DNA from: Streptococcus salivarius
Lineage (GTDB): Bacteria > Bacillota > Bacilli > Lactobacillales > Streptococcaceae
Direction of reading: 5' to 3'
NCBI RefSeq assembly: GCF_009738225.1
Contig: NZ_CP018187.1
Span: 1,498,501-1,562,500 of the forward strand
Length of the DNA: 64,000 nt
Positions 45,701-54,476 of this stretch are shown piece after piece. A model generated the notes under the pieces. The model did no database searches and was not told the DNA's origin. It saw nothing but the letters and a program-made list of their open reading frames with translations. How positions within the stretch are numbered: position 1 is the first letter of the stretch; every line of letters starts with the position of its first letter. The translations under genes were made by a program, and so were the position numbers.

Positions 45701-48700
45701 GTTGCCATCTTGGTCAGCTGTTGCTGATGCTTTAGTGCCATCTGGAAGGGTTACTTCTACAGTTGAACCGGCTTCGGCTGTACCTGTGACGGCTGTAGCA
45801 CCTGCGGTAACTGGGTTCACAGTTGGGGCTACTGGAGCTGTCGTATCTGGTACGGTAACGGTTGTCGGTGTTGATGTATTGTTTGAAGCATCTTTTGCTG
45901 TAACAGATACGGTGTCATTTTCCTTCAAGGCGCTGACTGGAACACTGAAGTTGCCATCTGGATCAGCTGTTGCTGTGGCCTTAGAGCCATCTGGAAGAGT
46001 AACTTCTACAGTTGAACCGGCTTCGGCTGTACCTGTGACGGCTGTAGCACCTGCGGTAACTGGGTTCACAGTTGGGGCTACTGGAGCTGTCGTATCTGGT
46101 ACGGTAACGGTTGTCGGTGTTGATGTATTGTTTGAAGCATCTTTTGCTGTAACAGATACGGTGTCATTTTCCTTCAAGGCGCTGACTGGAACACTGAAGT
46201 TGCCATCTGGATCAGCTGTTGCTGTGGCCTTAGAGCCATCTGGAAGAGTAACTTCTACAGTTGAACCGGCTTCGGCTGTACCTGTGACGGCTGTAGCACC
46301 TGCGGTAACTGGGTTCACAGTTGGGGCTACTGGAGCTGTCGTATCTGGTACGGTAACGGTTGTCGGTGTTGATGTATTGTTTGAAGCATCTTTTGCTGTA
46401 ACAGATACGGTGTCATTTTCCTTCAAGGCGCTGACTGGAACACTGAAGTTGCCATCTGGATCAGCTGTTGCTGTGGCCTTAGAGCCATCTGGAAGAGTAA
46501 CTTCTACAGTTGAACCGGCTTCGGCTGTACCTGTGACGGCTGTAGCACCTGCGGTAACTGGGTTCACAGTTGGGGCTACTGGAGCTGTCGTATCTGGTAC
46601 GGTAACGGTTGTCGGTGTTGATGTATTGTTTGAAGCATCTTTTGCTGTAACAGATACGGTGTCATTTTCCTTCAAGGCGCTGACTGGAACACTGAAGTTG
46701 CCATCTGGATCAGCTGTTGCTGTGGCCTTAGAGCCATCTGGAAGAGTAACTTCTACAGTTGAACCGGCTTCGGCTGTACCTGTGACGGCTGTAGCACCTG
46801 CGGTAACTGGGTTCACAGTTGGGGCTACTGGAGCTGTCGTATCTGGTACGGTAACGGTTGTCGGTGTTGATGTATTGTTTGAAGCATCTTTTGCTGTAAC
46901 AGATACGGTGTCATTTTCCTTCAAGGCGCTGACTGGAACACTGAAGTTGCCATCTGGATCAGCTGTTGCTGTGGCCTTAGAGCCATCTGGAAGAGTAACT
47001 TCTACAGTTGAACCGGCTTCGGCTGTACCTGTGACGGCTGTAGCACCTGCGGTAACTGGGTTCACAGTTGGGGCTACTGGAGCTGTCGTATCTGGTACGG
47101 TAACGGTTGTCGGTGTTGATGTATTGTTTGAAGCATCTTTTGCTGTAACAGATACGGTGTCATTTTCCTTCAAGGCGCTGACTGGAACACTGAAGTTGCC
47201 ATCTGGATCAGCTGTTGCTGTGGCCTTAGAGCCATCTGGAAGAGTAACTTCTACAGTTGAACCGGCTTCGGCTGTACCTGTGACGGCTGTAGCACCTGCG
47301 GTAACTGGGTTCACAGTTGGGGCTACTGGAGCTGTCGTATCTGGTACGGTAACGGTTGTCGGTGTTGATGTATTGTTTGAAGCATCTTTTGCTGTAACAG
47401 ATACGGTGTCATTTTCCTTCAAGGCGCTGACTGGAACACTGAAGTTGCCATCTGGATCAGCTGTTGCTGTGGCCTTAGAGCCATCTGGAAGAGTAACTTC
47501 TACAGTTGAACCGGCTTCGGCTGTACCTGTGACGGCTGTAGCACCTGCGGTAACTGGGTTCACAGTTGGGGCTACTGGAGCTGTCGTATCTGGTACGGTA
47601 ACGGTTGTCGGTGTTGATGTATTGTTTGAAGCATCTTTTGCTGTAACAGATACGGTGTCATTTTCCTTCAAGGCGCTGACTGGAACACTGAAGTTGCCAT
47701 CTGGATCAGCTGTTGCTGTGGCCTTAGAGCCATCTGGAAGAGTAACTTCTACAGTTGAACCGGCTTCGGCTGTACCTGTGACGGCTGTAGCACCTGCGGT
47801 AACTGGGTTCACAGTTGGGGCTACTGGAGCTGTCGTATCTGGTACGGTAACGGTTGTCGGTGTTGATGTATTGTTTGAAGCATCTTTTGCTGTAACAGAT
47901 ACGGTGTCATTTTCCTTCAAGGCGCTGACTGGAACACTGAAGTTGCCATCTGGATCAGCTGTTGCTGTGGCCTTAGAGCCATCTGGAAGAGTAACTTCTA
48001 CAGTTGAACCGGCTTCGGCTGTACCTGTGACGGCTGTAGCACCTGCGGTAACTGGGTTCACAGTTGGGGCTACTGGAGCTGTCGTATCTGGTACGGTAAC
48101 GGTTGTCGGTGTTGATGTATTGTTTGAAGCATCTTTTGCTGTAACAGATACGGTGTCATTTTCCTTCAAGGCGCTGACTGGAACACTGAAGTTGCCATCT
48201 GGATCAGCTGTTGCTGTGGCCTTAGAGCCATCTGGAAGAGTAACTTCTACAGTTGAACCGGCTTCGGCTGTACCTGTGACGGCTGTAGCACCTGCGGTAA
48301 CTGGGTTCACAGTTGGGGCTACTGGAGCTGTCGTATCTGGTACGGTAACGGTTGTCGGTGTTGATGTATTGTTTGAAGCATCTTTTGCTGTAACAGATAC
48401 GGTGTCATTTTCCTTCAAGGCGCTGACTGGAACACTGAAGTTGCCATCTGGATCAGCTGTTGCTGTGGCCTTAGAGCCATCTGGAAGAGTAACTTCTACA
48501 GTTGAACCGGCTTCGGCTGTACCTGTGACGGCTGTAGCACCTGCGGTAACTGGGTTCACAGTTGGGGCTACTGGAGCTGTCGTATCTGGTACGGTAACGG
48601 TTGTCGGTGTTGATGTATTGTTTGAAGCATCTTTTGCTGTAACAGATACGGTGTCATTTTCCTTCAAGGCGCTGACTGGAACACTGAAGTTGCCATCTGG

Positions 48701-51700
48701 ATCAGCTGTTGCTGTGGCCTTAGAGCCATCTGGAAGAGTAACTTCTACAGTTGAACCGGCTTCGGCTGTACCTGTGACGGCTGTAGCACCTGCGGTAACT
48801 GGGTTCACAGTTGGGGCTACTGGAGCTGTCGTATCTGGTACGGTAACGGTTGTCGGTGTTGATGTATTGTTTGAAGCATCTTTTGCTGTAACAGATACGG
48901 TGTCATTTTCCTTCAAGGCGCTGACTGGAACACTGAAGTTGCCATCTGGATCAGCTGTTGCTGTGGCCTTAGAGCCATCTGGAAGAGTAACTTCTACAGT
49001 TGAACCGGCTTCGGCTGTACCTGTGACGGCTGTAGCACCTGCGGTAACTGGGTTCACAGTTGGGGCTACTGGAGCTGTCGTATCTGGTACGGTAACGGTT
49101 GTCGGTGTTGATGTATTGTTTGAAGCATCTTTTGCTGTAACAGATACGGTGTCATTTTCCTTCAAGGCGCTGACTGGAACACTGAAGTTGCCATCTGGAT
49201 CAGCTGTTGCTGTGGCCTTAGAGCCATCTGGAAGAGTAACTTCTACAGTTGAACCGGCTTCGGCTGTACCTGTGACGGCTGTAGCACCTGCGGTAACTGG
49301 GTTCACAGTTGGGGCTACTGGAGCTGTCGTATCTGGTACGGTAACGGTTGTCGGTGTTGATGTATTGTTTGAAGCATCTTTTGCTGTAACAGATACGGTG
49401 TCATTTTCCTTCAAGGCGCTGACTGGAACACTGAAGTTGCCATCTGGATCAGCTGTTGCTGTGGCCTTAGAGCCATCTGGAAGAGTAACTTCTACAGTTG
49501 AACCGGCTTCGGCTGTACCTGTGACGGCTGTAGCACCTGCGGTAACTGGGTTCACAGTTGGGGCTACTGGGGGGGTAACATCTGCTTGACTGACAGTTTG
49601 GGCTGGTGTTAAGGTAGCTGTTGAACCATTTGAGTAGGTTAATGTTGTGGAACCGTCTTGACCTACTTCAACCCTAGTTGCTGTTGGGTTAGCTGTTTCT
49701 ACAGCTTTCTTAACTGCATCTTTTTCTGGTTGTTCCAGACTTGATGGATTTTTAACTGGTGTTATTTTTGGTGCAATTGGTTCAATTGTAAATACTGAGT
49801 TTGCTGGAATAACATCTGTACTTCCATCCTTATAAGTAACCTTAACATTAGTACCATCTATAGAAACACTTCCAATCTTGTCACTGAAAGTTGGATTAGC
49901 ATCTTTAACAGCTTTTTCAATAGCACTTGCTTCCGGAATAGCACTTGATGTAATAGGTGTTGATGGTGCTTGAGAGTTATATTTGAATGTTTGTGGTTTC
50001 CAAACAAAACGAATACGGCCTGGTGCACCTGTATCACCAGCAGCTCCTACGTTATCATAATTTGTATTTCCTGCTAAATCTTCAGCATAGACATAACGAG
50101 TTATTCCTGTACCATCTGTGTAAGATCCATTTGGAATATTTGCTGTTAATTTAATGATAGCAGGATTTGCCTCAGTAGCTGTTGTTTCTGAACCAAATCT
50201 ATTTGCTTTTAAGTATAAAGCACTTTTCGTTTTACCATTTAGGTATCCAGCATCTTCTGTTCCTAAACCTGTACGATTATCTTGAGCAAATACTAAAAAT
50301 GCTTTAGCAATTTTCCCTGAGTTATCAGTGACTTTTAGTTCTATATTATTTTCTTCACCAGAATATAGATAGATAATTTGGTTAGCTTTGTCATCATATG
50401 GAATATTTACTACAGGGCGAACATTCTCTTTTACAGTTACTACACTTGGAGTTGACTTGTTACTTGCTGCATCTGTTGCTGTAACACTAATTGTATCTCC
50501 TTCATTTAAACCTGAAACTGGGATAGTGAAGCTTCCATCTGAACCTGCTGTTGCAGTTACTTTACTACCATTTGGTAATGTAGCTTCTACTGTAGAATTA
50601 GCTTCTGCTGTACCAGTAAGGTTAGTAGCCCCCACTTTAACACTATTAACAGTTGGTGCTACTGGTGGTGTTGTATCTGGTTTTTCTTCTACATTAATTT
50701 CTTTCCAACCAACTGGACTTGAATATTTAGTTTCTTTAATATTTGAAATTACCTTAGCTTTACCTGGTTGGATTTGCTCTTTCATTTCAAGTACGATTGT
50801 ATCAACAAAACCATCCGTAGAGTAAGAGGTAACTACTGCTTTTGATGCATCTTTTGAAGCCCACGCTCCAGGAATTGAATCGCGTTTAATAGCTACCTCA
50901 CTTCTACCACCTGTTTTAGGATAATCAAAGTAGGTTACCCCTGCATCATGAGGGACTTTTAATGTGACTGTTGTAGTTTCTGCAACAATACTTTGTTGGT
51001 CTTTTGATTCTGTTGATGGCACTACACTTGATTCACCTAGTGCAACATCTACTGTTGCTGCTTCACTTTCACTGACACCTATTTTTTGTGTAACTACTAA
51101 ACTATCTTTTGGAACTAATTGATCTTGTGTCGTTACATTACTATTTAATCCAGTTGGAAGTGTCGCTGTCCACTTACCATTACTTTCAACTGTTACGTTG
51201 TCTACAACTGTGTTCCCTGCAACTTTAATATTAATAGTTGCACCAGGTGTTCCTGTCCCTGATAGAGTTCTATCAGTTGATTTAATACCTCCGTTTCGCA
51301 ACATACCGCCATCTGAAGGTAATGTTTTAGTTACCTCTGGAGTAGGTACTGCAAATACATACTTCAGTAACTGTCCACCACTTCTTAGTGTTACAGTGTT
51401 GGCTCCCGAGTTATATGTTTCTGCTTTATCAGAATTAACTTCCTTAAGTGTATAACCTTTAGTCTTTAATTTCGTAATAGCTTTTTGTACTGCTTCGATA
51501 TTACTCAAATTAACAACTTGATCTCTATCTCCTGGAATCGCACTACTTGCTGCAAGCTCATTACCCGCTTCATCATAGAAGGCTACTTGTACAATTTGTG
51601 GTGCAGTAAACTCAAATTTTTCAATTTGCACACGTTGCAAGTTGGTACCCGAACCCGTACTTCCTAAGAATGACAATGCATAAGTTGCATTTGAGTTGTT

Positions 51701-52963
51701 AAGAGCAGTCTTAGCAGTTGGTTCCATGATTGAAGCATTCGCAGTCTTCAAATTAGTTGACCATTTTTCAGAACCGTAAGTTACAATAAACTCTTTTGAT
51801 TGACCTTTATATTCAATTTTAAAGTCTACCCATTCGCCATTAGGTTTTGGATTTAGAGCTTTTGCTGCTGAGCTACTTGTCGTTACCCTACCAGCATTAT
51901 TTGATGAGTAGAATGAACCGAAGGCATTACTTCTCCATGCATTTCCACCATATCTTGGATCGGCTGATGCATTTTGGTTAGCATTTGGGTTAGAAGTGTT
52001 GTGCCATGAGTCTAGTTTGAAACCAAAGGCATTTTTGATAGTACCCATACCAATAGACGCTCCGGATTGACCAATAGTATCTACATTACCTGTATGGAAG
52101 ACGAAGCCGACTCCATCACCACCTAGACGACTACCTACAGTATGACCTTCGTATTTATCACCAATATCTACCTTACCAGTAAAGGTAAAGTCTTCCCTAG
52201 GATCAATTTTAAAACGAAGGTAAGCACTACCAACTTGACCTGACACGTCATCTGTTAATTTAATTGTGCCAGACGTTTCATCATAATTTGCCGTACCACC
52301 TTCTTTAAAGAAACTATCAAAGTTATCTTTCGTTACTGTGACACGATCAAGTCTTGTTTCATCAACTGAACGTGATGTTCCCCCAGTGTCACGGCGACGA
52401 CGTACACGAGGAACATTTGCTGTTTCTGAAACCGTAACATTATTTGCGATTGCATTCTCTGAGCTTGCTGTAGTTACTGACGCTGTCGAAGCTGTAACTG
52501 AACGAGATGCCTCTGAGGCAGTTGCCGGTTTTGCAGTTGATACATTTGTTGAACCTGGAACTTCTGAAGCAACTACTGGACTTGTTGAGGTTGCTGCCGA
52601 TGAAGCCGGTGCTGAACTTGTAGCACTTGTTGAAGCTGGTGCTTCTGAACTTACTGCTACACTTGGTGCAACTGATGTTGTAGGTGCAACCGACATCGAT
52701 GTAACTGTTTCAGTAGCTGCTGGTGCTACCGTAGTAGTTGCTGCACTTTCTGGTGCTGTGATTGGCGGAGTTGTGGTTGAGGCTCCGTCACCTTGACTTG
52801 CACTGACAGCTGTGGTTGCAACTGTTGCTCCATCAGATGTCGTTTCATCCGCTTGAGCTGTGTGACCAATCATGATCAAAGTACCAAGCAAGACCGAGCA
52901 GACTCCGATATTCAATTTACGAATCGAGAAACGACTCTTCTTACTAAAGATATCTTTACCCAT
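39713..52963 (-). CDS. Giant LPXTG adhesin: L-type lectin-like domain plus 37 Ig-like (Big_6-type) repeats
   Basis: 4416-residue wall-anchored protein. The start is the ATG at 52961-52963, which has AGGAGG five bases upstream; the frame runs eight codons further but lacks such a site. A YSIRK-like signal (RFSIRKLNIGVCSVLLGT) marks septal secretion by the general Sec route, ending near TAQA-DE. An Ala/Thr/Ser-rich linker leads to an L-type (legume) lectin-like domain (about 205-450, GDGVGFVFHTGN), as in streptococcal and staphylococcal lectin-type adhesins. A MucBP-like module (about 452-535), several Ig-like units and two VTYKDGST-type modules follow. A 37-unit array of 83- or 86-residue Ig-like repeats makes up about 70% of the protein. 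The anchor is LPATG, a hydrophobic segment and GKRKKED. The repeats probably form a stalk that presents the lectin domain. This gene is monocistronic. Confidence 0.93.
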   Translation of the reverse strand: MGKDIFSKKSRFSIRKLNIGVCSVLLGTLIMIGHTAQADETTSDGATVATTAVSASQGDGASTTTPPITAPESAATTTVAPAATETVTSMSVAPTTSVAPSVAVSSEAPASTSATSSAPASSAATSTSPVVASEVPGSTNVSTAKPATASEASRSVTASTASVTTASSENAIANNVTVSETANVPRVRRRRDTGGTSRSVDETRLDRVTVTKDNFDSFFKEGGTANYDETSGTIKLTDDVSGQVGSAYLRFKIDPREDFTFTGKVDIGDKYEGHTVGSRLGGDGVGFVFHTGNVDTIGQSGASIGMGTIKNAFGFKLDSWHNTSNPNANQNASADPRYGGNAWRSNAFGSFYSSNNAGRVTTSSSAAKALNPKPNGEWVDFKIEYKGQSKEFIVTYGSEKWSTNLKTANASIMEPTAKTALNNSNATYALSFLGSTGSGTNLQRVQIEKFEFTAPQIVQVAFYDEAGNELAASSAIPGDRDQVVNLSNIEAVQKAITKLKTKGYTLKEVNSDKAETYNSGANTVTLRSGGQLLKYVFAVPTPEVTKTLPSDGGMLRNGGIKSTDRTLSGTGTPGATINIKVAGNTVVDNVTVESNGKWTATLPTGLNSNVTTQDQLVPKDSLVVTQKIGVSESEAATVDVALGESSVVPSTESKDQQSIVAETTTVTLKVPHDAGVTYFDYPKTGGRSEVAIKRDSIPGAWASKDASKAVVTSYSTDGFVDTIVLEMKEQIQPGKAKVISNIKETKYSSPVGWKEINVEEKPDTTPPVAPTVNSVKVGATNLTGTAEANSTVEATLPNGSKVTATAGSDGSFTIPVSGLNEGDTISVTATDAASNKSTPSVVTVKENVRPVVNIPYDDKANQIIYLYSGEENNIELKVTDNSGKIAKAFLVFAQDNRTGLGTEDAGYLNGKTKSALYLKANRFGSETTATEANPAIIKLTANIPNGSYTDGTGITRYVYAEDLAGNTNYDNVGAAGDTGAPGRIRFVWKPQTFKYNSQAPSTPITSSAIPEASAIEKAVKDANPTFSDKIGSVSIDGTNVKVTYKDGSTDVIPANSVFTIEPIAPKITPVKNPSSLEQPEKDAVKKAVETANPTATRVEVGQDGSTTLTYSNGSTATLTPAQTVSQADVTPPVAPTVNPVTAGATAVTGTAEAGSTVEVTLPDGSKATATADPDGNFSVPVSALKENDTVSVTAKDASNNTSTPTTVTVPDTTAPVAPTVNPVTAGATAVTGTAEAGSTVEVTLPDGSKATATADPDGNFSVPVSALKENDTVSVTAKDASNNTSTPTTVTVPDTTAPVAPTVNPVTAGATAVTGTAEAGSTVEVTLPDGSKATATADPDGNFSVPVSALKENDTVSVTAKDASNNTSTPTTVTVPDTTAPVAPTVNPVTAGATAVTGTAEAGSTVEVTLPDGSKATATADPDGNFSVPVSALKENDTVSVTAKDASNNTSTPTTVTVPDTTAPVAPTVNPVTAGATAVTGTAEAGSTVEVTLPDGSKATATADPDGNFSVPVSALKENDTVSVTAKDASNNTSTPTTVTVPDTTAPVAPTVNPVTAGATAVTGTAEAGSTVEVTLPDGSKATATADPDGNFSVPVSALKENDTVSVTAKDASNNTSTPTTVTVPDTTAPVAPTVNPVTAGATAVTGTAEAGSTVEVTLPDGSKATATADPDGNFSVPVSALKENDTVSVTAKDASNNTSTPTTVTVPDTTAPVAPTVNPVTAGATAVTGTAEAGSTVEVTLPDGSKATATADPDGNFSVPVSALKENDTVSVTAKDASNNTSTPTTVTVPDTTAPVAPTVNPVTAGATAVTGTAEAGSTVEVTLPDGSKATATADPDGNFSVPVSALKENDTVSVTAKDASNNTSTPTTVTVPDTTAPVAPTVNPVTAGATAVTGTAEAGSTVEVTLPDGSKATATADPDGNFSVPVSALKENDTVSVTAKDASNNTSTPTTVTVPDTTAPVAPTVNPVTAGATAVTGTAEAGSTVEVTLPDGSKATATADPDGNFSVPVSALKENDTVSVTAKDASNNTSTPTTVTVPDTTAPVAPTVNPVTAGATAVTGTAEAGSTVEVTLPDGSKATATADPDGNFSVPVSALKENDTVSVTAKDASNNTSTPTTVTVPDTTAPVAPTVNPVTAGATAVTGTAEAGSTVEVTLPDGSKATATADPDGNFSVPVSALKENDTVSVTAKDASNNTSTPTTVTVPDTTAPVAPTVNPVTAGATAVTGTAEAGSTVEVTLPDGSKATATADPDGNFSVPVSALKENDTVSVTAKDASNNTSTPTTVTVPDTTAPVAPTVNPVTAGATAVTGTAEAGSTVEVTLPDGSKATATADPDGNFSVPVSALKENDTVSVTAKDASNNTSTPTTVTVPDTTAPVAPTVNPVTAGATAVTGTAEAGSTVEVTLPDGTKASATADQDGNFSVPVSGLEEGQTVSVTAKDASNNTSTPTTATVAKADDKTAPDAPVVNPVKAGDTAVTGTAEAGSTVEVTLPDGTKASATADQDGNFSVPVSGLEEGQTVSVTAKDASNNTSTPTTATVAKADDKTAPDAPVVNPVKAGDTAVTGTAEAGSTVEVTLPDGTKASATADQDGNFSVPVSGLEEGQTVSVTAKDASNNTSTPTTATVAKADDKTAPDAPVVNPVKAGDTAVTGTAEAGSTVEVTLPDGTKASATADQDGNFSVPVSGLEEGQTVSVTAKDASNNTSTPTTATVAKADDKTAPDAPVVNPVKAGDTAVTGTAEAGSTVEVTLPDGTKASATADQDGNFSVPVSGLEEGQTVSVTAKDASNNTSTPTTATVAKADDKTAPDAPVVNPVKAGDTAVTGTAEAGSTVEVTLPDGTKASATADQDGNFSVPVSGLEEGQTVSVTAKDASNNTSTPTTATVAKADDKTAPDAPVVNPVKAGDTAVTGTAEAGSTVEVTLPDGTKASATADQDGNFSVPVSGLEEGQTVSVTAKDASNNTSTPTTATVAKADDKTAPDAPVVNPVKAGDTAVTGTAEAGSTVEVTLPDGTKASATADPDGNFSVPVSALKENDTVSVTAKDASNNTSTPTTVTVPDTTAPVAPTVNPVTAGATAVTGTAEAGSTVEVTLPDGSKATATADPDGNFSVPVSALKENDTVSVTAKDASNNTSTPTTVTVPDTTAPVAPTVNPVTAGATAVTGTAEAGSTVEVTLPDGTKASATADPDGNFSVPVSALKENDTVSVTAKDASNNTSTPTTATVAKADDKTAPDAPVVNPVKAGDTAVTGTAEAGSTVEVTLPDGTKASATADQDGNFSVPVSGLEEGQTVSVTAKDASNNTSTPTTATVAKADDKTAPDAPVVNPVKAGDTAVTGTAEAGSTVEVTLPDGTKASATADPDGNFSVPVSALKENDTVSVTAKDASNNTSTPTTVTVPDTTAPVAPTVNPVTAGATAVTGTAEAGSTVEVTLPDGSKATATADPDGNFSVPVSALKENDTVSVTAKDASNNTSTPTTVTVPDTTAPVAPTVNPVTAGATAVTGTAEAGSTVEVTLPDGSKATATADPDGNFSVPVSALKENDTVSVTAKDASNNTSTPTTVTVPDTTAPVAPTVNPVTAGATAVTGTAEAGSTVEVTLPDGSKATATADPDGNFSVPVSALKENDTVSVTAKDASNNTSTPTTVTVPDTTAPVAPTVNPVTAGATAVTGTAEAGSTVEVTLPDGSKATATADPDGNFSVPVSALKENDTVSVTAKDASNNTSTPTTVTVPDTTAPVAPTVNPVTAGATAVTGTAEAGSTVEVTLPDGSKATATADPDGNFSVPVSALKENDTVSVTAKDASNNTSTPTTVTVPDTTAPVAPTVNPVTAGATAVTGTAEAGSTVEVTLPDGSKATATADPDGNFSVPVSALKENDTVSVTAKDASNNTSTPTTVTVPDTTAPVAPTVNPVTAGATAVTGTAEAGSTVEVTLPDGTKASATADQDGNFSVPVSGLEEGQTVSVTAKDASNNTSTPTTATVAKADDKTAPDAPVVNPVKAGDTAVTGTAEAGSTVEVTLPDGTKASATADQDGNFSVPVSGLEEGQTVSVTAKDASNNTSTPTTATVAKADDKTAPDAPVVNPVKAGDTAVTGTAEAGSTVEVTLPDGTKASATADQDGNFSVPVSGLEEGQTVSVTAKDASNNTSTPTTATVAKADDKTAPDAPVVNPVKAGDTAVTGTAEAGSTVEVTLPDGTKASATADPDGNFSVPVSGLEEGQTVSVTAKDASNNTSTPTTATVAKADDKTAPDAPVVDTDLTGKAGTRTPIDVIAEPGTKIELFDKDGNKIGEATADDNGKATIIPTVDIPEGNVTARATDSSGNVSDASAPMLATRGGSTDTFNNSKGSNVTPTVVKPSPAVDVQAVDSSDKHMNLKARATISAAQKDASTLPATGEEASTAAVVLGGVLAAFGLTLAGKRKKED
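40260..49580 (-). repeat. 37 tandem Ig-like repeats in two variants with hybrid junction units
   Basis: Variant A is 249 bp (83 residues, APTVNPVTAGATAVTGTAEA...SALKEND) and variant B is 258 bp (86 residues, APVVNPVKAGDTAVTG...SGLEEGQ). From the N-terminus the order is 15 A, an A/B hybrid, six B, then B/A hybrid, A, A/B hybrid, B, B/A hybrid, six A, A/B hybrid and three B (the last with small changes). Units within a variant are almost identical in DNA. Hybrids switch near LPDG(S/T)KA or near SVPVS, which suggests recombination between units. Confidence 0.9.
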
Positions 52964-53020
52964 ATATCCTCCTAGACAAGGAATCATTAGATTTTGATTA
53001 CTCTTGTCACTTCTAAAAAT

Positions 53021-53048
53021 AATATAAATTGAATTTCCCTAATCTCAA
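53021..53048 (-). promoter_or_regulatory. Promoter of the lectin-repeat adhesin gene
   Basis: TTGAGA (53043-53048) and TATATT (53021-53026) on the minus strand with a 16-bp spacer, about 58 bases upstream of the chosen ATG. The remaining gap (53049-53607) is AT-rich, with no gene seen apart from the terminator below. Confidence 0.5.
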
Positions 53049-53489
53049 ATATATCATATTATTAAAATTGTAGCAACATTTTAGTGTTTTAGTTTTAACC
53101 TTTTAGTTTTTCTTTAACCTCTTCCGATTTAACTTAAATTTCCTAAGTAAAATTAGCTTATATTTTGAGTTTGTAAAAAATATAAGCAACCTTACAAATA
53201 AAAATATAAATTTAAATTAACTCTATAGTAAAAGCATTTAGGGGTTTTACAAAATAAGACAATAACTATTTTTTTAAAAACCTTCAATTATTAAACAGAA
53301 GTCAATATTATGGGAAAATAACTTTAAAAATACCCATCTTTTACCCACCTAAAGTGATATTTACAGATGTAAAACCAGTTGATTTTTGATATTTTAATAT
53401 AACAATATCCTTTAATTGATATTCTTTTTAATAAAACTTAACCACAATTACTCCTAGAGAATATTCAGAATTATTACATATTATTCAAA

Positions 53490-53523
53490 ATAAAAAGACA
53501 GTAGCTTCAAAATTCTACTGCCT
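53490..53523 (-). terminator. Terminator at the end of the accessory Sec/glycosylation operon
   Basis: CAGTAG/CTACTG stem with a 10-base loop, followed on the minus strand by TTTTTATTTTG, about 85 bases past the last gene of the operon. Confidence 0.6.
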
Positions 53524-53607
53524 AATTACGATTTAGTTGATAGTTTGAATAAATGATGGTAACCCCTAAAAACTCATCTCAAATAAAAGTATATTTAATT
53601 GTTTTTT

Positions 53608-54476
53608 CTAGTCTAAAACACTACTAATAATTTGTTCGCTGTACTCCTCGTTTTCCATTAGTTCAATTCCTTGATCAAAATTATGCTCCGCAGTATGCTT
53701 ATGTGAGAGTTTTACTTTTGAAGTTGCCCCCATCTTAAACCACTCATATTCTGAGTCAATATGGCCTAGGTCAATCGCTTGAATCCCTTTTCTGCTTAAA
53801 TGATAAGCTAAAACCTTAGCTGTGGGTCCAAGCATCAGGAATACTAATTTACCATCAGCATATTTCTCAACTGTTTCTTGAATGTCTTGAATTTTACTGT
53901 AGGCATTTCTAGAAGGGCAAATGATACGTTGAACTGACCGAGCATTATTAAAAAGATCATTACCAACTCCTGAACGTGAGTTTTCACCTTCTACAATCAA
54001 AATATCTCGTTTATCCCAAAGTTTCTTTAATTTTTCAAAGTGAGCTACTGAGGCAGACTTATCTTTCAGATCCATATAAGGACGAGATATAAAGGTCGAA
54101 CCATAGAAACTAGCTGTACAAAATCTATGATAGGCTTCTTTATAATGCTCTAAATGCTTTTTCCAAAAATTGACAGCTTCCAGATTGTAGCGTTCCAAGC
54201 CTTCAAAAACATCAGAAAGACAAACCAGAAAATCTGGAGAGCTTTCTAATTGGATCATACTTCTAAGCTGTTCTGCCAGTGTTTCATCATAGTCTTGATA
54301 AGGAATCCCATGTCCCATCATAATATCCATTTCTCCATCACCATAGCGAATGACAGAAGAATGGTGTTCTAGTATATAATCAAGACTCTGCTGAATATCT
54401 ATTACTTTCGGATAGGATTGAGTTTTTTTACAGGTAACTCCTCATTTTGACAAAAGGCTTCAATAGCTATAACCAT
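53608..54476 (-). pseudogene. GT-D fold (DUF1792) glycosyltransferase, frameshifted in an A7 tract
   Basis: The open frame 53608-54330 encodes 240 residues of a GT-D glycosyltransferase, the family of the streptococcal SRRP glycan-extending enzyme dGT1. The metal-binding D-x-E motif of the family (here RYGDGE) lies just upstream of the first ATG of this frame, at 54331-54348. The frame remains coding-like up to about 54420 (YPKVIDIQQSLDYILEHHSS). A second frame, from ATG 54474-54476 (MVIAIEAFCQNEELPVKK), joins it across a run of seven A (plus-strand T7, 54423-54429). Adding one A would give a single ~288-residue protein that overlaps the GT8 gene end by 10 bp. So the gene is off as written, by mutation, slippage-type phase variation or sequencing error. 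Without the N-terminus the enzyme would lack its D-x-E site. Confidence 0.75.

Noticed and set aside
40260..49580. CRISPR-like regular repeats
   Set aside because: The units are contiguous coding repeats of 249-258 bp without unique spacers.
45702..49589. 1295-codon plus-strand frame over the adhesin repeats
   Set aside because: It is an antisense shadow that repeats every 249 bp because the sense array does; it has no ribosome site, and the sense strand has clear domains.
52964..52987. Upstream in-frame start of the lectin-repeat adhesin
   Set aside because: AGGAGG is placed for the ATG at 52963 and falls inside the longer frame.
53608..54330. 240-codon frame taken as a complete gene
   Set aside because: Its first ATG lies just after the family's D-x-E motif and has no ribosome site, while coding-like sequence continues upstream in the same frame to about 54420.
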